A stretch of 64,000 bases of DNA. Origin: Linyphia triangularis. Lineage: Eukaryota > Arthropoda > Arachnida > Araneae > Linyphiidae. The position numbers and the translations under genes are program-made. The notes below the pieces were generated by a model. The model saw nothing but the letters and a program-made list of their open reading frames with translations. It did not search any database and had not been told where the DNA came from. Positions 49,690 through 60,959 of the stretch are shown here, piece by piece. Positions within the stretch are counted from its first letter, which is position 1, and each line of letters opens with the position of its first letter. The stretch lies in assembly GCA_963978545.1 (NCBI GenBank), contig OZ021731.1, forward strand, positions 57,399,242-57,463,241, in the 5' to 3' direction.

Positions 49690-50582
49690 TGATTTATATT
49701 AAACATATAAATCAAAAACACATATCACTTTCAATTACGTTAAATAAAATGTCAAAATTAAAGTACAAAAAAAAAAATCAAGTACAGGATCTAACCCATT
49801 TTGCTTATGAATGCCTATAGATTTGTTGCACATCTATAACACAGTGCTGTAAAGAGTTAATAAAAAAGAAAAAATATGATGAAATCAATTTGAAATAATA
49901 AGGAATTTAGGGTTCCAATATATTCTAATGACAAAAAACACAAGACAAGAAGAAAAATAATCATGTCTGTAAAGGATGCAGTCAGATTTAAGTTGGAGGA
50001 TTTTTGTAAACAATAAATCTACTGGTGGTCGAGCTTCTAAATAATAGGATTACTAAAAATCTAACCGAAATAATACGTAAATAATTAGGGTTCTAATATA
50101 TTCTATTGATAAAAAACGCAAGGCAAGAAGAAAAAAAATCATGTCTGTAAAGGATGCAAGCAGATTGAAGTTTGCAAATTTTTTTAACAATAAGACACCG
50201 GCGGACGCGATGTTATAGGATAACAAAAAATAACAGAAATAATGTGTAAATCATTGTTCCAAACATAGCAATGATTTCAGAAAGTAAAAAATAAAGCGGA
50301 ACATGAACATGTGGTTGTGGGCCGAGGAGGGGGGATTGGCTGGTTTGGCTTAGCTACTGAGAGTAGAAAAAGTTCGGAAACTTCGTACAACCAAATCAAT
50401 TGCCCAACTATATATATATATATATATATATATATTGTGACGACTCGAGTCGGGACAGATGTCCGCACCCACACGGGGTACGCAAGAAGAGAAACTCAAA
50501 AATTTCAAAATTTCCTGATTAAACAGTAATTTTACGAAATTCCTCGACATTTCACTGAATTCCCGGTTCTGTCGCCACCCTG
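49690..50582. mobile_element. Second family D element, left end uncertain
   Basis: Matches 45510-46159 in order: ATCACTTTCA, AAATGTCAAAAT, AAATCAAGTACAGGATCTAA, TTGCTTATGAATGC, AACACAG, and the tandem ATCATGTCTGTAAAGGATG at about 49963 and 50141. Near the right end are GATGTCCGCACCCACACGG and the terminus TTCTGTCGCCACCCTG. A TA microsatellite (50409-50435) has expanded inside it. Confidence 0.65.
50409..50435. repeat. Short TA microsatellite
   Basis: Alternating TA for about 27 bases. It explains the Tyr-Ile-rich open frames seen on both strands around it. Confidence 0.9.
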
Positions 50583-51119
50583 TATAACCTACATTCAAAG
50601 TAATTAAATAAATTGCTTACAAATTTTAATTATTTAATTATTAATTAATTTAGCTACAACATTGAAATTCTAATCATTCTGCATTGATTGACCTACACGA
50701 CGAAATCGTTCATCACACCGGCACAAATCTCGGACATAACGTCTAATAACATCGATAATGTCTATACTATGGCACTTTCTTCCGACGTTTAGGGCAAATT
50801 CCACAAATTCATTTTGTTTAGAGTAAATAAAGCGAAATAATTTAATATTTGAGAATATAATTGTGTATGTTGTTGCCTTGCACGGCGAAAGATAAAACAT
50901 TGAAACCTAACAGGTAGGCGAAAATGACCGCGGTTGCCGCCAAAAACAACAATCTTGCGTGAAGTTACTATCGTCGGACTAACAAAGTGACCACTCTACT
51001 AGCGAATATGAACAGTTTCGCTGGTAAAGTGGCAACTCCCTTAAAAAAAATCACCATTTTGATAAAATTGTTAGTACCTTAGTGCCGTTTTTTTCCCGTC
51101 TTGCTATTGGACAGTATCT

Positions 51120-51265
51120 AATTTTTTAAAAAATAGTCGCCGGAGTCCAAAAATAGTTGAAGGTTTTGCTCAAAATAGTCGCTTTGGGCCCTTTTTTCAT
51201 TGAAATAGTTGCCATAGTCGCCTGGCCGCAAAAATAGTCGCTTTAGCAGCCTTTTTAGTCGCCTG
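51120..51265. repeat. Minisatellite-like block of AAAATAGTCGC words
   Basis: AAAATAGTCGCC, CAAAATAGTCGCTTTGGG, GAAATAGTTGCCATAGTCGCC, AAAAATAGTCGCTTTAGCAGC and TTTTTAGTCGCC follow each other, ending GGCAGCCCTGG. It is a diverged short-period repeat in the large MDN1 intron. Confidence 0.6.
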
Positions 51266-51364
51266 TGGCAGCCCTGGATCATATGCTTCCAACGGAAGGT
51301 TAGAAATATTTTAACATCAGTTGAAAATTTTTATTTTCGTATGGTAGAACTTGAGGTCACTTAC

Positions 51365-51604
51365 CAAAATAGGCATCCAATTCATTTCTATGCATTTCAT
51401 CACTGATTCTAAGCTAGAGAGCTGTTTAGTAGCAATAGCCATCATGCCAGAGTCGGCTATATTCCTACCAGCTCGTAAAATATATGAGTGTCCCAGTTGT
51501 ATCGAATCCTCATACACTTGTAGTTCTAAAGGTTGTTTTAAAATAAAGTGCTGTTTTTCCAGATTTGGTGCAGCATGCATCACTTTATCGTATAACTTGT
51601 ATAC
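51365..51604 (-). CDS. MDN1: Midasin, exon 11: linker leading to AAA6
   Basis: Encodes 80 residues, VYKLYDKVMHAAPNLEKQHF to ESVMKCIEMNWMPIL. Acceptor TTTTTAG, donor GTAAGT, both phase 0. LELQVYEDSIQLGHSYILR and SLESVMKCIEMNW match the conserved region between AAA units of midasin, where the second unit's P-loop strand begins (MNWMPIL, then IGPSGSGKS in the next exon). Confidence 0.95.
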
Positions 51605-51697
51605 CTAAAAATATATTTGTACAGCGATTAAACATACTGTAATTCACAATTACTGTATATTTCGGTATAAAAATATCATAAAACATTTTGCATATAC

Positions 51698-51781
51698 CTC
51701 CTGCTTGTCAGCTTCAGTTCGCATTCGGTCTGCATAAATTAACTGAACATATTCCCCAATGTTATAATCACTGGCATCACT
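51698..51781 (-). CDS. MDN1: Midasin, exon 10: linker segment
   Basis: Encodes 28 residues, SDASDYNIGEYVQLIYADRM followed by RTEADKQE. Acceptor TTTTATAG, donor GTATAT, phase 0. VQLIYADRMRTEADK matches the family's VYxxRMRTxxDK region after the AAA5 lid. It is separated from exon 11 by only 93 bp. Confidence 0.93.
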
Positions 51782-52182
51782 CTATAAAATAAAACAAAAT
51801 TATTTAGCAATTTAATCAGGCATTGTTAACTTTGAGGAACTATAAGAAAGCATATTTTTAGGCTACAAATTTATTTTATTTTTGTTTTAAAACTGTGTAA
51901 TTATTTTGAAACAAACATAAAACTATTCCTTTCTCAACTACCTTTCTAGAAACTGACATCAATTTTTCCTAAGTAAATGAAAAAATGTTATGTATGATTG
52001 TGACCATCAAAGAGATTTCTACATGTTCTATCACAAATTACTTAAAGAACATTTTAATTTAAAAACTGCATGTAGGAAGCTCACAGTAATAAAGTTGACG
52101 GACTGAAGGTATGCCCAACTACAGAGCTCAACGTTACTTGGCTGTGGTGAAACATTTCGAATTATTAGTTTTTTGCATTAGT

Positions 52183-53315
52183 CTAGACCAGCGTTAGCCA
52201 CTACACAGCCCGCAACAGTTTTTTCAGCAGCCCGCCGGCCGCACAGAATACAAAAATTAATCAACTTTGATGTATCCACTTTTCCTTGACATAATTTTGT
52301 AATTTTTCCAAAATAGTATGTGTTAACTATGTATGGCAGAGTTCTCCACTTCTTGCTCGAAAGAAACTATATAAAGAAGCTTTCAGCAAGATGGTTTTCA
52401 TCAAGAATAAATACAGGAATAACTCAACTGAATCTCATTTGGACAATTTATTAAGATTGACTGCAACAAATACTGCGACAGACATCGACTATATCATAAA
52501 ATAAACTGAACGATTTCGACCTTGACTAAATAATTGACTAAAATAGAGTAATCTGGAAGTACAGTTTAAATACTTTTATTAATAGTTGAATCAAGTCCCA
52601 TTGTCACTTTGGGAACAAAAGATTCACTTCTTTTTTCAGGATGGCCACAAAATACAGGAAAAAAAGTTCCCTGATAATTTCCTGATTTTTCTGACAGATT
52701 TTTAAAAAATTCCCTGATTTTAGAGCAAACTTTTTTTCAAATTTCCCCAATTTTCTTAGGTTTTCCAGATGTCTAGACACCCTTATCAAATAGAACATGT
52801 AAGCTAAAGAGAAAAAATGCATTTTTTTTTAAATAGTTTTGCAGGTAATGAAAAGTTTAAATTATTCTGTAACATTAAATTTCTAATGGCTTACCACTAC
52901 AAATCTAAATGTAAATAGAGCCATAATATGGATGAATGTGCCTTAAACAATACAAAATTTTCCTGATTTTCATGAAATTTTAAAAAGTTCCCTGACATTT
53001 CCCTGATTTTTTCGAGTATCAGAAAGCTCCCTGACTTCTAGGTTTTCCCGGTTCTGTGGTCACCCTGTTTTTAGACTTAGACTTTAATTTAATGATAATA
53101 CCTTAACTATTTAAAAAAATAGTCAAATATCAATTGTAATTTTATAAAGATAAAAAAAAAATTCATATTTTTTTTTTTTCAGTTTTCAGAAATGCTATAT
53201 ATTTTTTTATCGATAATAATTACAGATACATATATTGGTCCATCCAGCCCGCGAAAAGCTCCCGACATAAATCATAGGGCCCGTCTCTAAAAGTTAGTGC
53301 AGAACGCTGGTCTAG
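52183..53315. mobile_element. DNA-transposon remnant with perfect 13-bp inverted ends
   Basis: The termini CTAGACCAGCGTT (52183-52195) and AACGCTGGTCTAG (53303-53315) are exact inverted copies. Subterminal GC-rich words (CAGCCCGCCGGCCGCAC on the left, CCAGCCCGCGAAAAGC on the right) resemble those of hAT-type non-autonomous elements, which is an inference. There is no transposase frame. A family A element inserted at 52637-53067 interrupts it. Confidence 0.7.
52637..53067. mobile_element. Short family A element, copy 2, nested
   Basis: The same element as 5476-5892, same orientation, 431 bp. Ends CAGGATGGCCACAAAAT and TTCTGTGGTCACCCTG. Shared interior includes AGAGCAAACTTTTTTTCAAA, GATGTCTAGACACCC, AAATTATTCTGTAACATTAA and GTGCCTTAAACAATACAAAA. 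It lies inside 52183-53315, so it moved later than that element. Confidence 0.8.
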
Positions 53316-53356
53316 GCAAACAGACATTAAAAATAGATTTTTTAAAAACAACTTAC

Positions 53357-53464
53357 CTGGTTACGAAGTATAGCCTCACACCATCTAAATACATCTCGCA
53401 AATTAAACTCAAATGGAGCACCTTGACGTCCAAATTGCCTTTGTTGGTTTACTCGGGATTCAAT
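53357..53464 (-). CDS. MDN1: Midasin, exon 9: AAA5 lid, FNLRDVFRWCE region
   Basis: Encodes 36 residues, IESRVNQQRQFGRQGAPFEF then NLRDVFRWCEAILRNQ. Acceptor TTATTTAG, donor GTAAGT, phase 0. The FNLRDxxRW signature is typical of the sensor-2/lid helices of midasin AAA units. Confidence 0.95.
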
Positions 53465-54138
53465 CTAAATAAGAAAAGAGTAGTTTGAATTTTTTATTGA
53501 AAAAAAATAACATAAAATATTCAAAAGTAAGAAAAAAAGCATACATAAAATATAAAAAAGTAAAAAAAGAATTGTCGTAAGCAGATTAAATTCGATCTAT
53601 TTAGAAACAAAGAATTTTACCTTTCATATAAAAAAAACGATTTGGTACATATGTAAAAACTTATAAGAGAAATGTTTTGCACAGTAAACATTATTTTCCT
53701 ATAGTAAAAAATAACTTTTTTACAGAGAAAATTTTATTAAAACCTAAACGTGAAAATAATATACTTTGTACAAGGAACAAGAATGTTTTTAAATGATTGT
53801 ATAGCCATTGTATATCTGAATATACATTAGGAAAAATTATTTTTAACGGAACATTCCTAAAAGTAAAACATTATGCTATATAATTATGTACACAAATTTT
53901 TCAAAGAATTTTTTTAAATAAATATTAATTAATATTATGATGAAAATCTTCAATACAAAAACTGTTTACTTTTATCTGGGGTAAAAGGGGCAACTTAAAG
54001 CCTTGATAAGCATAGAGTAAAGAGCTTTGATAGTATAATGAAAAGAAAAAAATCTTAGTAATGGAAGAAATAAAATGAGCATGAAGTATACTTGTTTGCT
54101 ATTCTGATTAAAATTAGAAAATAAATTCTAACAAATAC

Positions 54139-54246
54139 CTCATGATTAAATTGAAGCATCTTGTATATCAATGGAACAGGAATTTCAGAATACATTATCT
54201 TCAGGATGTATTGGAAGTCAACAGTTTCCATTGGTTTTACATAAAC
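54139..54246 (-). CDS. MDN1: Midasin, exon 8: AAA5 lid start
   Basis: Encodes 36 residues, VYVKPMETVDFQYILKIMYS then EIPVPLIYKMLQFNHE. Acceptor TTTTAAAG, donor GTATTT, phase 0. It follows NRFTQ in the previous exon, where the family continues with a short beta strand (VYV) and helices. Confidence 0.93.
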
Positions 54247-55112
54247 CTTTAAAAAAAATGTAAGTTATAACAAACGATTGATGAGACAAATACAAAATTT
54301 GTTCTGGTTTAATAAAAAATAACTCAACTAACCTACATAGCAGCAAATGCACATTTTTAAATTGATTTGTCCAAAAATTTCCAATTTTAACAATACTTAA
54401 TTATATTATGGTCTCAAAAGTATATTATTTTTTTAACAATAAAGTCTTTAACAAGCTATTATACATATTTGGTTTAACAAGCCTTGGATCATTTATTTAA
54501 GAAATTCTTATTTAAACTGCCATGTAATGCAACACATCTAAATTTCAAGCAACTTTATCAAACTTGAGTGACACAGTCCATCAACCACTAAATATTAAGT
54601 ACATTGTTAATGTTGTAACAAACAATAAATACAAAATTATTTGAAAAAATCACAAAAATTTGACACTACTAAACATTTTTGATAGAAACATTTAGATAAA
54701 AATTTATTTCTAAGAGGTTTAATGTTGTATCAAATAGAAACGAGTTAAAAAAAATAACGTTTAAATTGTTAACTTGGTACTCTTCCTTTAGAAGGGTACC
54801 AGATAAAAATCCCCCAATTGCAGTGATAATAACCGAACGATCCATGATAAGTTTGCAATAACAACTCTGAACTGAAATATAATTCAATGTTGTTAAACTA
54901 TTATTTACGTGTGAACATTTCAACTTAGCGATAACTGTGCAAACTAGTCCGACTTGTCAGTTTTTTGGAACTTGTTTAAAGGAAGAGAAGAGTTAGAATT
55001 GATTGTGCTGTCTGATACCAATAAAACAAAATTATATTAAGGAAATAATTATTTGATTGCCATCATAAGGCAAACAGTGAAACATTAGGAAATTAAGCAG
55101 AAAATATCTTAC

Positions 55113-55310
55113 TTGTGTAAATCTGTTTAAAAAGGACTTGGGTAAGCCTTTACGAGATCCACCTTCAGTGTGGGGATTTTGACAACCAAATATTCTTGTT
55201 GAATACTTGTCGACAGGAATTGTCTGACCCAATTCTGAAATAAAGACCTCACTTCTATGGTCAAGGACAGCATTTAGTCCTTCAAGAACCGATTGGGATG
55301 CTAAATTAAG
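55113..55310 (-). CDS. MDN1: Midasin, exon 7: AAA5 sensor 1 and arginine finger
   Basis: Encodes 66 residues, LNLASQSVLEGLNAVLDHRS to GSRKGLPKSFLNRFTQ. Acceptor CTCTTTTAG, donor GTAAGA, phase 0. LNLASQSVLEGLNAVLD follows the Walker B aspartate-glutamate of exon 6. The segment IFGCQNP carries sensor 1. GLPKSFLNRFT carries the conserved arginine finger. Confidence 0.97.
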
Positions 55311-56088
55311 CTAAAAGAGAACATTAGAGCATAAATAGTTATATTTAAGTAATATAAAAACCTCTAATCACATAATAATAGAAAATATATTAAAATGCAT
55401 ACAGATAATTACATAAAGATGACTACTTTGTGATGTAGGTTTTACTTTTATTAATACTCTAGAAGAGAAATATTAAATAGTGAAATAGTAATACATACAC
55501 TACATTGTATACATATACACATGCATTACATGATAATAAATGACATTTATGTAATGTATATATGTATAAGCACAATTTTTTTCCAAACTTGTACTGCTTG
55601 AAAATGAGTCTTACGTCAAACTATAACATCATCATCATTCATAAACATTCATACCTATATGTAAACCTTTATTTTTTATTCTTTGAAAAATCAGTTTTGC
55701 TTAAGAAAATCTACTGAAAAAAATTACTTAAGTGTCAATTTCGGGAGAAATTGATAAGTTCCAAATCAAGTTTGACCCTAACACATGTATTAAATCAAAA
55801 ACCAGCCAATTTATTACTAAAATATAACGGAAATCATTAAAGTCGTTAAGCTACATAAGGTTTTCACGCAAACTATTTACAAGTCATCAGTGTTTTATTG
55901 ATAATTTTAGCTATTTGAAATATCGATATGACAAGATTAGTAATTTCTTTACAGTAGGCTATTTATTACGAAAAAAATTATACCTGATGAACACAAAAAA
56001 AAATTTATCAAGATTGGACTAAAATTGAGCAGTAGTAATTTGAAATATAGATTTTGACTAAATGAGTTAATCCTGCACACTATCTTAC

Positions 56089-56211
56089 TTCATCGAGTAA
56101 AATCCAGTGACCCTCTTTCAAGGCTTGTAGCAAAGGTCCGTCACGCCAAGCAAATTCTCCTGTTTCACCATCCTCTACTGGGAGATCAGCACCAAACAGA
56201 TCAGATATATC
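56089..56211 (-). CDS. MDN1: Midasin, exon 6: AAA5 Walker B
   Basis: Encodes 41 residues, DISDLFGADLPVEDGETGEF then AWRDGPLLQALKEGHWILLDE. Acceptor TTTTTCTTCAG, donor GTAAGA, phase 0. WILLDE is Walker B with the catalytic glutamate present. FAWRDGPLLQAL is the family's signature before it. Confidence 0.97.
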
Positions 56212-56514
56212 CTGAAGAAAAAATTATATTGCTACAGTGACAAAAAAGTTTGGTTAAAAGATAGCTAGTTTCATAGCAATGGAGATTTTATGGAACTAGA
56301 ACTAAACAAAGGCTACACAGGAATGTTCTTTAACACAGTTCATACAGCTATTAAAAGTAATTTTAAACGACTTTTTATTGATTTCTTGAATTTTTAAAGT
56401 ATCTTTTTATAAATATGTAGCATTACAGCTACAACTAGAAAACATTACATTATAAGAGTAAAAAAATATTTTAAAACAATTTTATTTATCATATAAGCAA
56501 CTTTCTTTTAAGTT

Positions 56515-56757
56515 AAGTCTTTCTGGAAATAAGGCAATTCCAAGCAACTTGGAAGGTAAAACTACTCCACCAATAAAAGAGAGATCTAAACTGGTAGAAG
56601 TAAAAAATACAAATGAAATTTGGGAAAGTTTTTAAAAAAAAGTTCCATGAAAACAAAATTGAATATTAAAGACCCAAGACGAAAAATAAGGATCCTTTTA
56701 TAAGAACCAACCAACAACAAGTAGTTCTTAAGGGCTTTTAAGGACTGTGACCCTGTT
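56515..56757. repeat. Family C element fragment
   Basis: Collinear with the right half of 1239-1766: CAATTCCAAGCAACTTGGAAG, ACCAATAAAAGAGAG, AAAGACCCAAGA, AGTAGTTCTTAAGGGC, and the end AAGGACTGTGACCCTG. It lies in the MDN1 intron between exons 5 and 6. Confidence 0.6.
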
Positions 56758-57246
56758 AAGTTTAATTCAAGACCTGTATGAAGGGAAGAATGCCTTATGG
56801 AAGGGCTGTTGACTGTTTTGAATGGGAGAAATCCTTTAGACAGCTCAACAGCTGGCTTAAGGCTATCTGTCACAATCATACTCGCTGTGAAACGAGACTA
56901 CAGAGCATTAGCGAAAAGATATATAGAGCAATAGAAGAAAAAGTTTTTTTTTTTTAAATCTATATTTTTCAGCATTTATTCTTCTATACATTTACTCATC
57001 AATCAAATTCCATGCAACCCTTATAATCAAAATAAAGATTGCAAATGACTGGTTATTGAAAAATTACAAATCAATAAGGACATTTTTATTAACCTAAGTA
57101 CGTATAAAGTAATAACTGTATATAGTGCACACATTAAGTTATTGTTGTCAAATACTAGAGTAAAAATTAAAAATATATTTGTATAGTATGATGACTGTTA
57201 TTATAATAGTCATCTCATTAATCCGAAAAATATTTTCAATACATAC

Positions 57247-57455
57247 GGTTTGTTCAGACAGATTTATACGGATTAATTTGTGACCAGAAGCTTTGGCAAG
57301 AGCATCAATTAAACTGGTTTTTCCAACACCAGGACTTCCTTCCAACAACACTGGCTTTGAAAGCTGCATGGCACGTAAGATGCGAAGAGCATTTGCTTTG
57401 GTTGTCTTTGCCTGAAGAATGTAGTTCTGCATTTCGAACTGCATTCCATATGGAC
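57247..57455 (-). CDS. MDN1: Midasin, exon 5: AAA5 Walker A
   Basis: Encodes 69 residues plus the end of a split glycine codon, from PYGMQFEMQNYILQAKTTKA to GHKLIRINLSEQT. Acceptor TGTATTTAG (phase 1), donor GTATGT (phase 0). LLEGSPGVGKTSLIDALA contains an intact Walker A (GSPGVGKT). NALRILRAMQLSKPVLLEG before it and RINLSEQT after it are classic midasin sequences. It confirms gene identity more strongly than any other exon here. Confidence 0.98.
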
Positions 57456-58676
57456 CTAAATACAGGAATGGGAAATTAAAATACAAAAAAAAAGGGGGGG
57501 GGGGAGGGAGAAATTTGCACAGCAACTTTTAATAAAATTTATGTGAAGTAATAGAATGCAAAATTTTATTTTTGTTAAAGATTGCCATGGCTGCTAAGGA
57601 ATAAATTTCCTTTTAATTTTTTATTTTACAGAATAATGAAACTAAATCCAAGCTAATTGATTTAATATTAATTTTTACTTTTGTAATCTAATTTAAAACA
57701 CCTATGATAAGTATGTGTTAACTCAATTCTTATATTTTGGTTCCTTAACTCAAAAGAATTTTTTTGTATTATAATTATTATTATTTAATTTGTACTGTCT
57801 GTGACACTGTCATGACAGATTTCCTGCCTTTTATATTATTTTAGATATACCGCTGTTTAGAAAATTAAGAAAAGAAAAAACAGGTTAAATTTCTATTAGG
57901 AATGTAGAAGAAATACCTTGTTTCAGTGTTCTAAAATTGTAAAAAGCAGTATTTAAGGTGATAAAAAAAATAAAAATTGAAGGTACAGATTTTTTCTTTT
58001 CATTATATGATCAACGCTAATCTCTTAACCTAGTATAATTAGAGTAAAAGTTCTCAAGCTAAGTTGAAGGTTGATACTAGGAATAGTATTCTTAATGGAA
58101 AAAGAGTTTAATATATTTTGTTACTTTTTATTAATTGATTTTTAATTAATTTTTTTTTTTAATTCTGAATACAATTTGTATAACAATACATTTTTAGATA
58201 AAAATTTCACTCAATGATATTTTCAGAAAAATGGTATTACTTGACCATGAAACCAATACTTTACCTGGAAATACCAATTTAGAAGAATTTATTGAGTTTT
58301 TTAAGTACACTCCAAAAAATTTCTGAAAACACACAAATAATCCAATGTTTTGATTGTTTTAATTATCGATATTCTAGTATAAGCTTGAGAGTTTTATCAC
58401 AACACACCACACGTAGATGTTTAGAAAGTATTTTCTAAACAAAAAACAGTGTCAGAGTGTACAAGGAAAAAAAAAGAGAGTTTCCAAGACATTTTCAAAA
58501 AACCAAATTCGTCGTTGGTCAATTCCCAGCTTTCCAAATAACAATTTACAAAAATAAAAAAAATAAAAAAATTACCATGTCAGCTAGTACGAGTTATTTT
58601 TTTTCATCTATTCAAATTTATAAATGCTAAAATTCCTATAAAAATGTATTTGAATTAAAACAAAACATTTTCTTAC

Positions 58677-58892
58677 CCAAGTCAATTCGAAATGGTCCAA
58701 TCCCAAATTGCATATTATCATCTGTAGGTCCAATTGTGACTGATTTCACAAATTTGGTAGATATGTCGGGAATCAATAAAGCAACAATGTCCACGTGTAA
58801 CTCAATTAAATCTCTTACTTGCTGCCCAAGAAAAGAAAAAAACTTCCTTTTCGTTTCAAGCATTTCTTTCCTGTCTTCAAAACCTGTTTGAC
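58677..58892 (-). CDS. MDN1: Midasin, exon 4: inter-AAA linker
   Basis: Encodes 71 residues with split glycine codons at both ends, from QTGFEDRKEMLETKRKFFSF to MQFGIGPFRIDL. Acceptor GTAAATAG, donor GTAAGA. FGIGPFRI corresponds to the family's FGIxPFxI strand just before the AAA5 core. The remainder is a poorly conserved helical linker. Confidence 0.93.
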
Positions 58893-59451
58893 CTATTTAC
58901 AAAGACAGTTTTCTTGTTTAATTTACAACATAACTTACAAACTAACAGTAATATAAAGCAGCTTAAGCAATTATATAATTTGCATTCCTTTTTTATTAGA
59001 GAAATGAACATTTAACATGAAGAAATTTGTTACTCTTTTCTATATAGAAGTGGTTACAAAAGTTATATTATTACCATAGTTTTTATTTAAAAAAATTCAG
59101 ATAAAATAACCTATCTGTATTTTGAAAATTAGTAAGAGTTTTAAAATTCAATATAGCTTTACACTTACATAATTCTTATTTATAAAATAATTTTTAAATT
59201 CCTACAAATTAATATTTTAGGTTTTCAATTTTAAAACATTTTATGAAATATTTCCCATAACATCCCAACATCAAAACTGTATTAAAGAATTCATTATTGA
59301 TGTGTGTCTGCTGAATCTAATACATTTGAAGGAATAATAAAATAGAATTTTTTAATTAGAATTAATTTTTAAAAAAAAGACTGAAAGGAAACTAAATTTT
59401 ACAATCCCTCTTAATATTAACACTGGAGAGTAAAACTGAACATATGCTTAC

Positions 59452-59582
59452 CTGTACCAAGGCAATCTAAGAATACAAGAAAGGCGCCATGAAGATATGC
59501 TACTGGGGGCCTCATTCCCAAATCAGTCATTATATTGATGAATTCAACCCATGTGAGTATATCTCTCAATGTAATTGAAGTC
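59452..59582 (-). CDS. MDN1: Midasin, exon 3: AAA4 lid
   Basis: Encodes 43 residues after completing a tryptophan codon, from TSITLRDILTWVEFINIMTD to HGAFLVFLDCLGT. Acceptor ATTTTAG, donor GTAAGC (phase 1). SITLRDILTWVEFIN matches the sensor-2/lid helix of the preceding AAA unit (family form SIRDILSWVNF). Confidence 0.95.
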
Positions 59583-60039
59583 CTAAAATTATGCATATAA
59601 AAATAATGAACTACACATTTTATGAAGGACAGAAATGAATGTTTCTATTATTTATAGTCAATCAAAATTTTGAAGCCAGGAATATCGTCACCCTAATACT
59701 ACAACTAGGTAACTGCAAAACCTTAGTTTTGAGAAAAACACTTTTGAAAATTTTTAAAAGCACTACGTACTACATCGCAAACTCAACACAAATAGAATAT
59801 AATTGGACCTTGCTAGTAATCTATTTGTGGCCTACGACAAAGACAGGAATTTATGACTCATAGTACACAAATATAAAAAATTACAATTTTGGAGTTACCT
59901 AGTTGTAGCCTATTTGAGGTGACAATATAATAACAGCATTTTTTTTTTTTTAAATTCCAGGTACAATAAAATGTTTGTTAAATATAAAACATTTCAAATA
60001 AGGAGAGTATAAAAACAAAAATCAAGCAAATATACTTAC

Positions 60040-60224
60040 CACTTTGTAAACACATTGTCGCTATAGAAATTCATAAAATGAGTAATCATCAAACCAAATC
60101 GCTCTCCTAAGTCAGCTCTTAGTGCTTCATTAAGATTATGAGTCACAATCTGTTTGATTGATTCAACAGACAAATCACTGGGACACCAAATTTCTGTGAA
60201 ACGATTTCTCAGAGCTGGGGATAG
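60040..60224 (-). CDS. MDN1: Midasin, exon 2: AAA4 arginine finger and following helices
   Basis: Encodes 61 complete codons, LSPALRNRFTEIWCPSDLSV to FYSDNVFTK, ending in phase 2. Acceptor CTTCCAG, donor GTAAGT. Joined to exon 1 it reads GGDYGKKE-LSPALRNRFTEIWCP, one of the best-conserved stretches of midasin, with the arginine finger in LRNRF. Confidence 0.98.
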
Positions 60225-60450
60225 CTGGAAGATTTGGAAAAAACAAGACATTAAACAACAAAATAAAAAAAAATTAACACAAAAAAGTTAAATTGGTTTT
60301 TCAATCACTATTCATTTTTTTATTACTACTAATCTGGTTACATTCATTAAAATTTATTTACTACAATTGAAATAAGTTACAAACATAAAAATTTAAACCA
60401 GTTACAATGAATACACAGTGAAATTGATATAATACATAATATAAACAAAC

Positions 60451-60648
60451 CTAGCGAAACAAAAAGTTCAACAAATGGATTCCCATATTCTGTCGAAGCA
60501 ATCGGTCAGAACCGATGTCTGATCCACCACGCAGCTGAGGCATTCCACAAGGCAGCCTCGAAGCTGGTTCAAGACTAATCAGATCTCTGAGAAAGCCAAA
60601 CAGTTTGAACTTTTGTTCGGTAATAAAAAGTTTACCAATGGTCGGCAA
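60451..60648 (-). other. Unidentified open frame in the MDN1 intron, possible retrocopy or exon fragment
   Basis: A 65-codon minus-strand frame, MPTIGKLFITEQKFKLFGFL to GIHLLNFLFR, ending at TAG. It is clearly GC-richer than its flanks and protein-like in composition. The frame stays open upstream for a few codons to an AG at about 60661. I do not recognise it, and it cannot be an MDN1 coding exon because exons 1 and 2 already join in frame. It may be a piece of a transposon protein, a processed pseudogene or a terminal exon of something else. Confidence 0.3.
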
Positions 60649-60959
60649 GGCATAATGTACCTATTTTTCTTTTTAAGAAGAATAGGTCCAATCATCTTAA
60701 GATCGTTCTAATGTTTCCCTTTAAAACTCACGAGTCTTTGATATCTCCAAGTGACCAAAAGATTCTCTTTTCTGCTAGCTATGTTCACACTAAAAATAAC
60801 GATAGGCCACTCTTTCGAAATTCAGTTTTGCTTTTTTTTTTCAGAATTTGTTCATATTTTAAAATTATAAAATAATAGCTTATCTGAAGAAATAAGTAAG
60901 AGTTGTTTAGTTTGAATATTCTTGAATTCAACTATGCAAGTATCTTCAACAGTCTACCA

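Larger units (their letters stand above)
41715..51364. other. Large MDN1 intron (9.65 kb) filled with repeats
   Basis: No exon of any gene was recognised. Most of it is transposon-derived: 41799-44269, 45252-46159, 47520-49325 and 49690-50582, plus a fragment at 50660-50760 and a minisatellite-like block at 51120-51265. A region at 46620-47040 is less repetitive and precedes a long T/C tract at 47047-47087. Confidence 0.75.
51782..53356. other. MDN1 intron carrying nested transposons
   Basis: No exon seen. It contains the element 52183-53315, which itself contains 52637-53067. Confidence 0.75.

Noticed and set aside
50277..50598. Three frames around a TA tract in the MDN1 intron
   Set aside because: They lie inside a family D transposon copy and include the TA microsatellite.
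51351..51608. 85-codon plus-strand frame
   Set aside because: Antisense of midasin exon 11.
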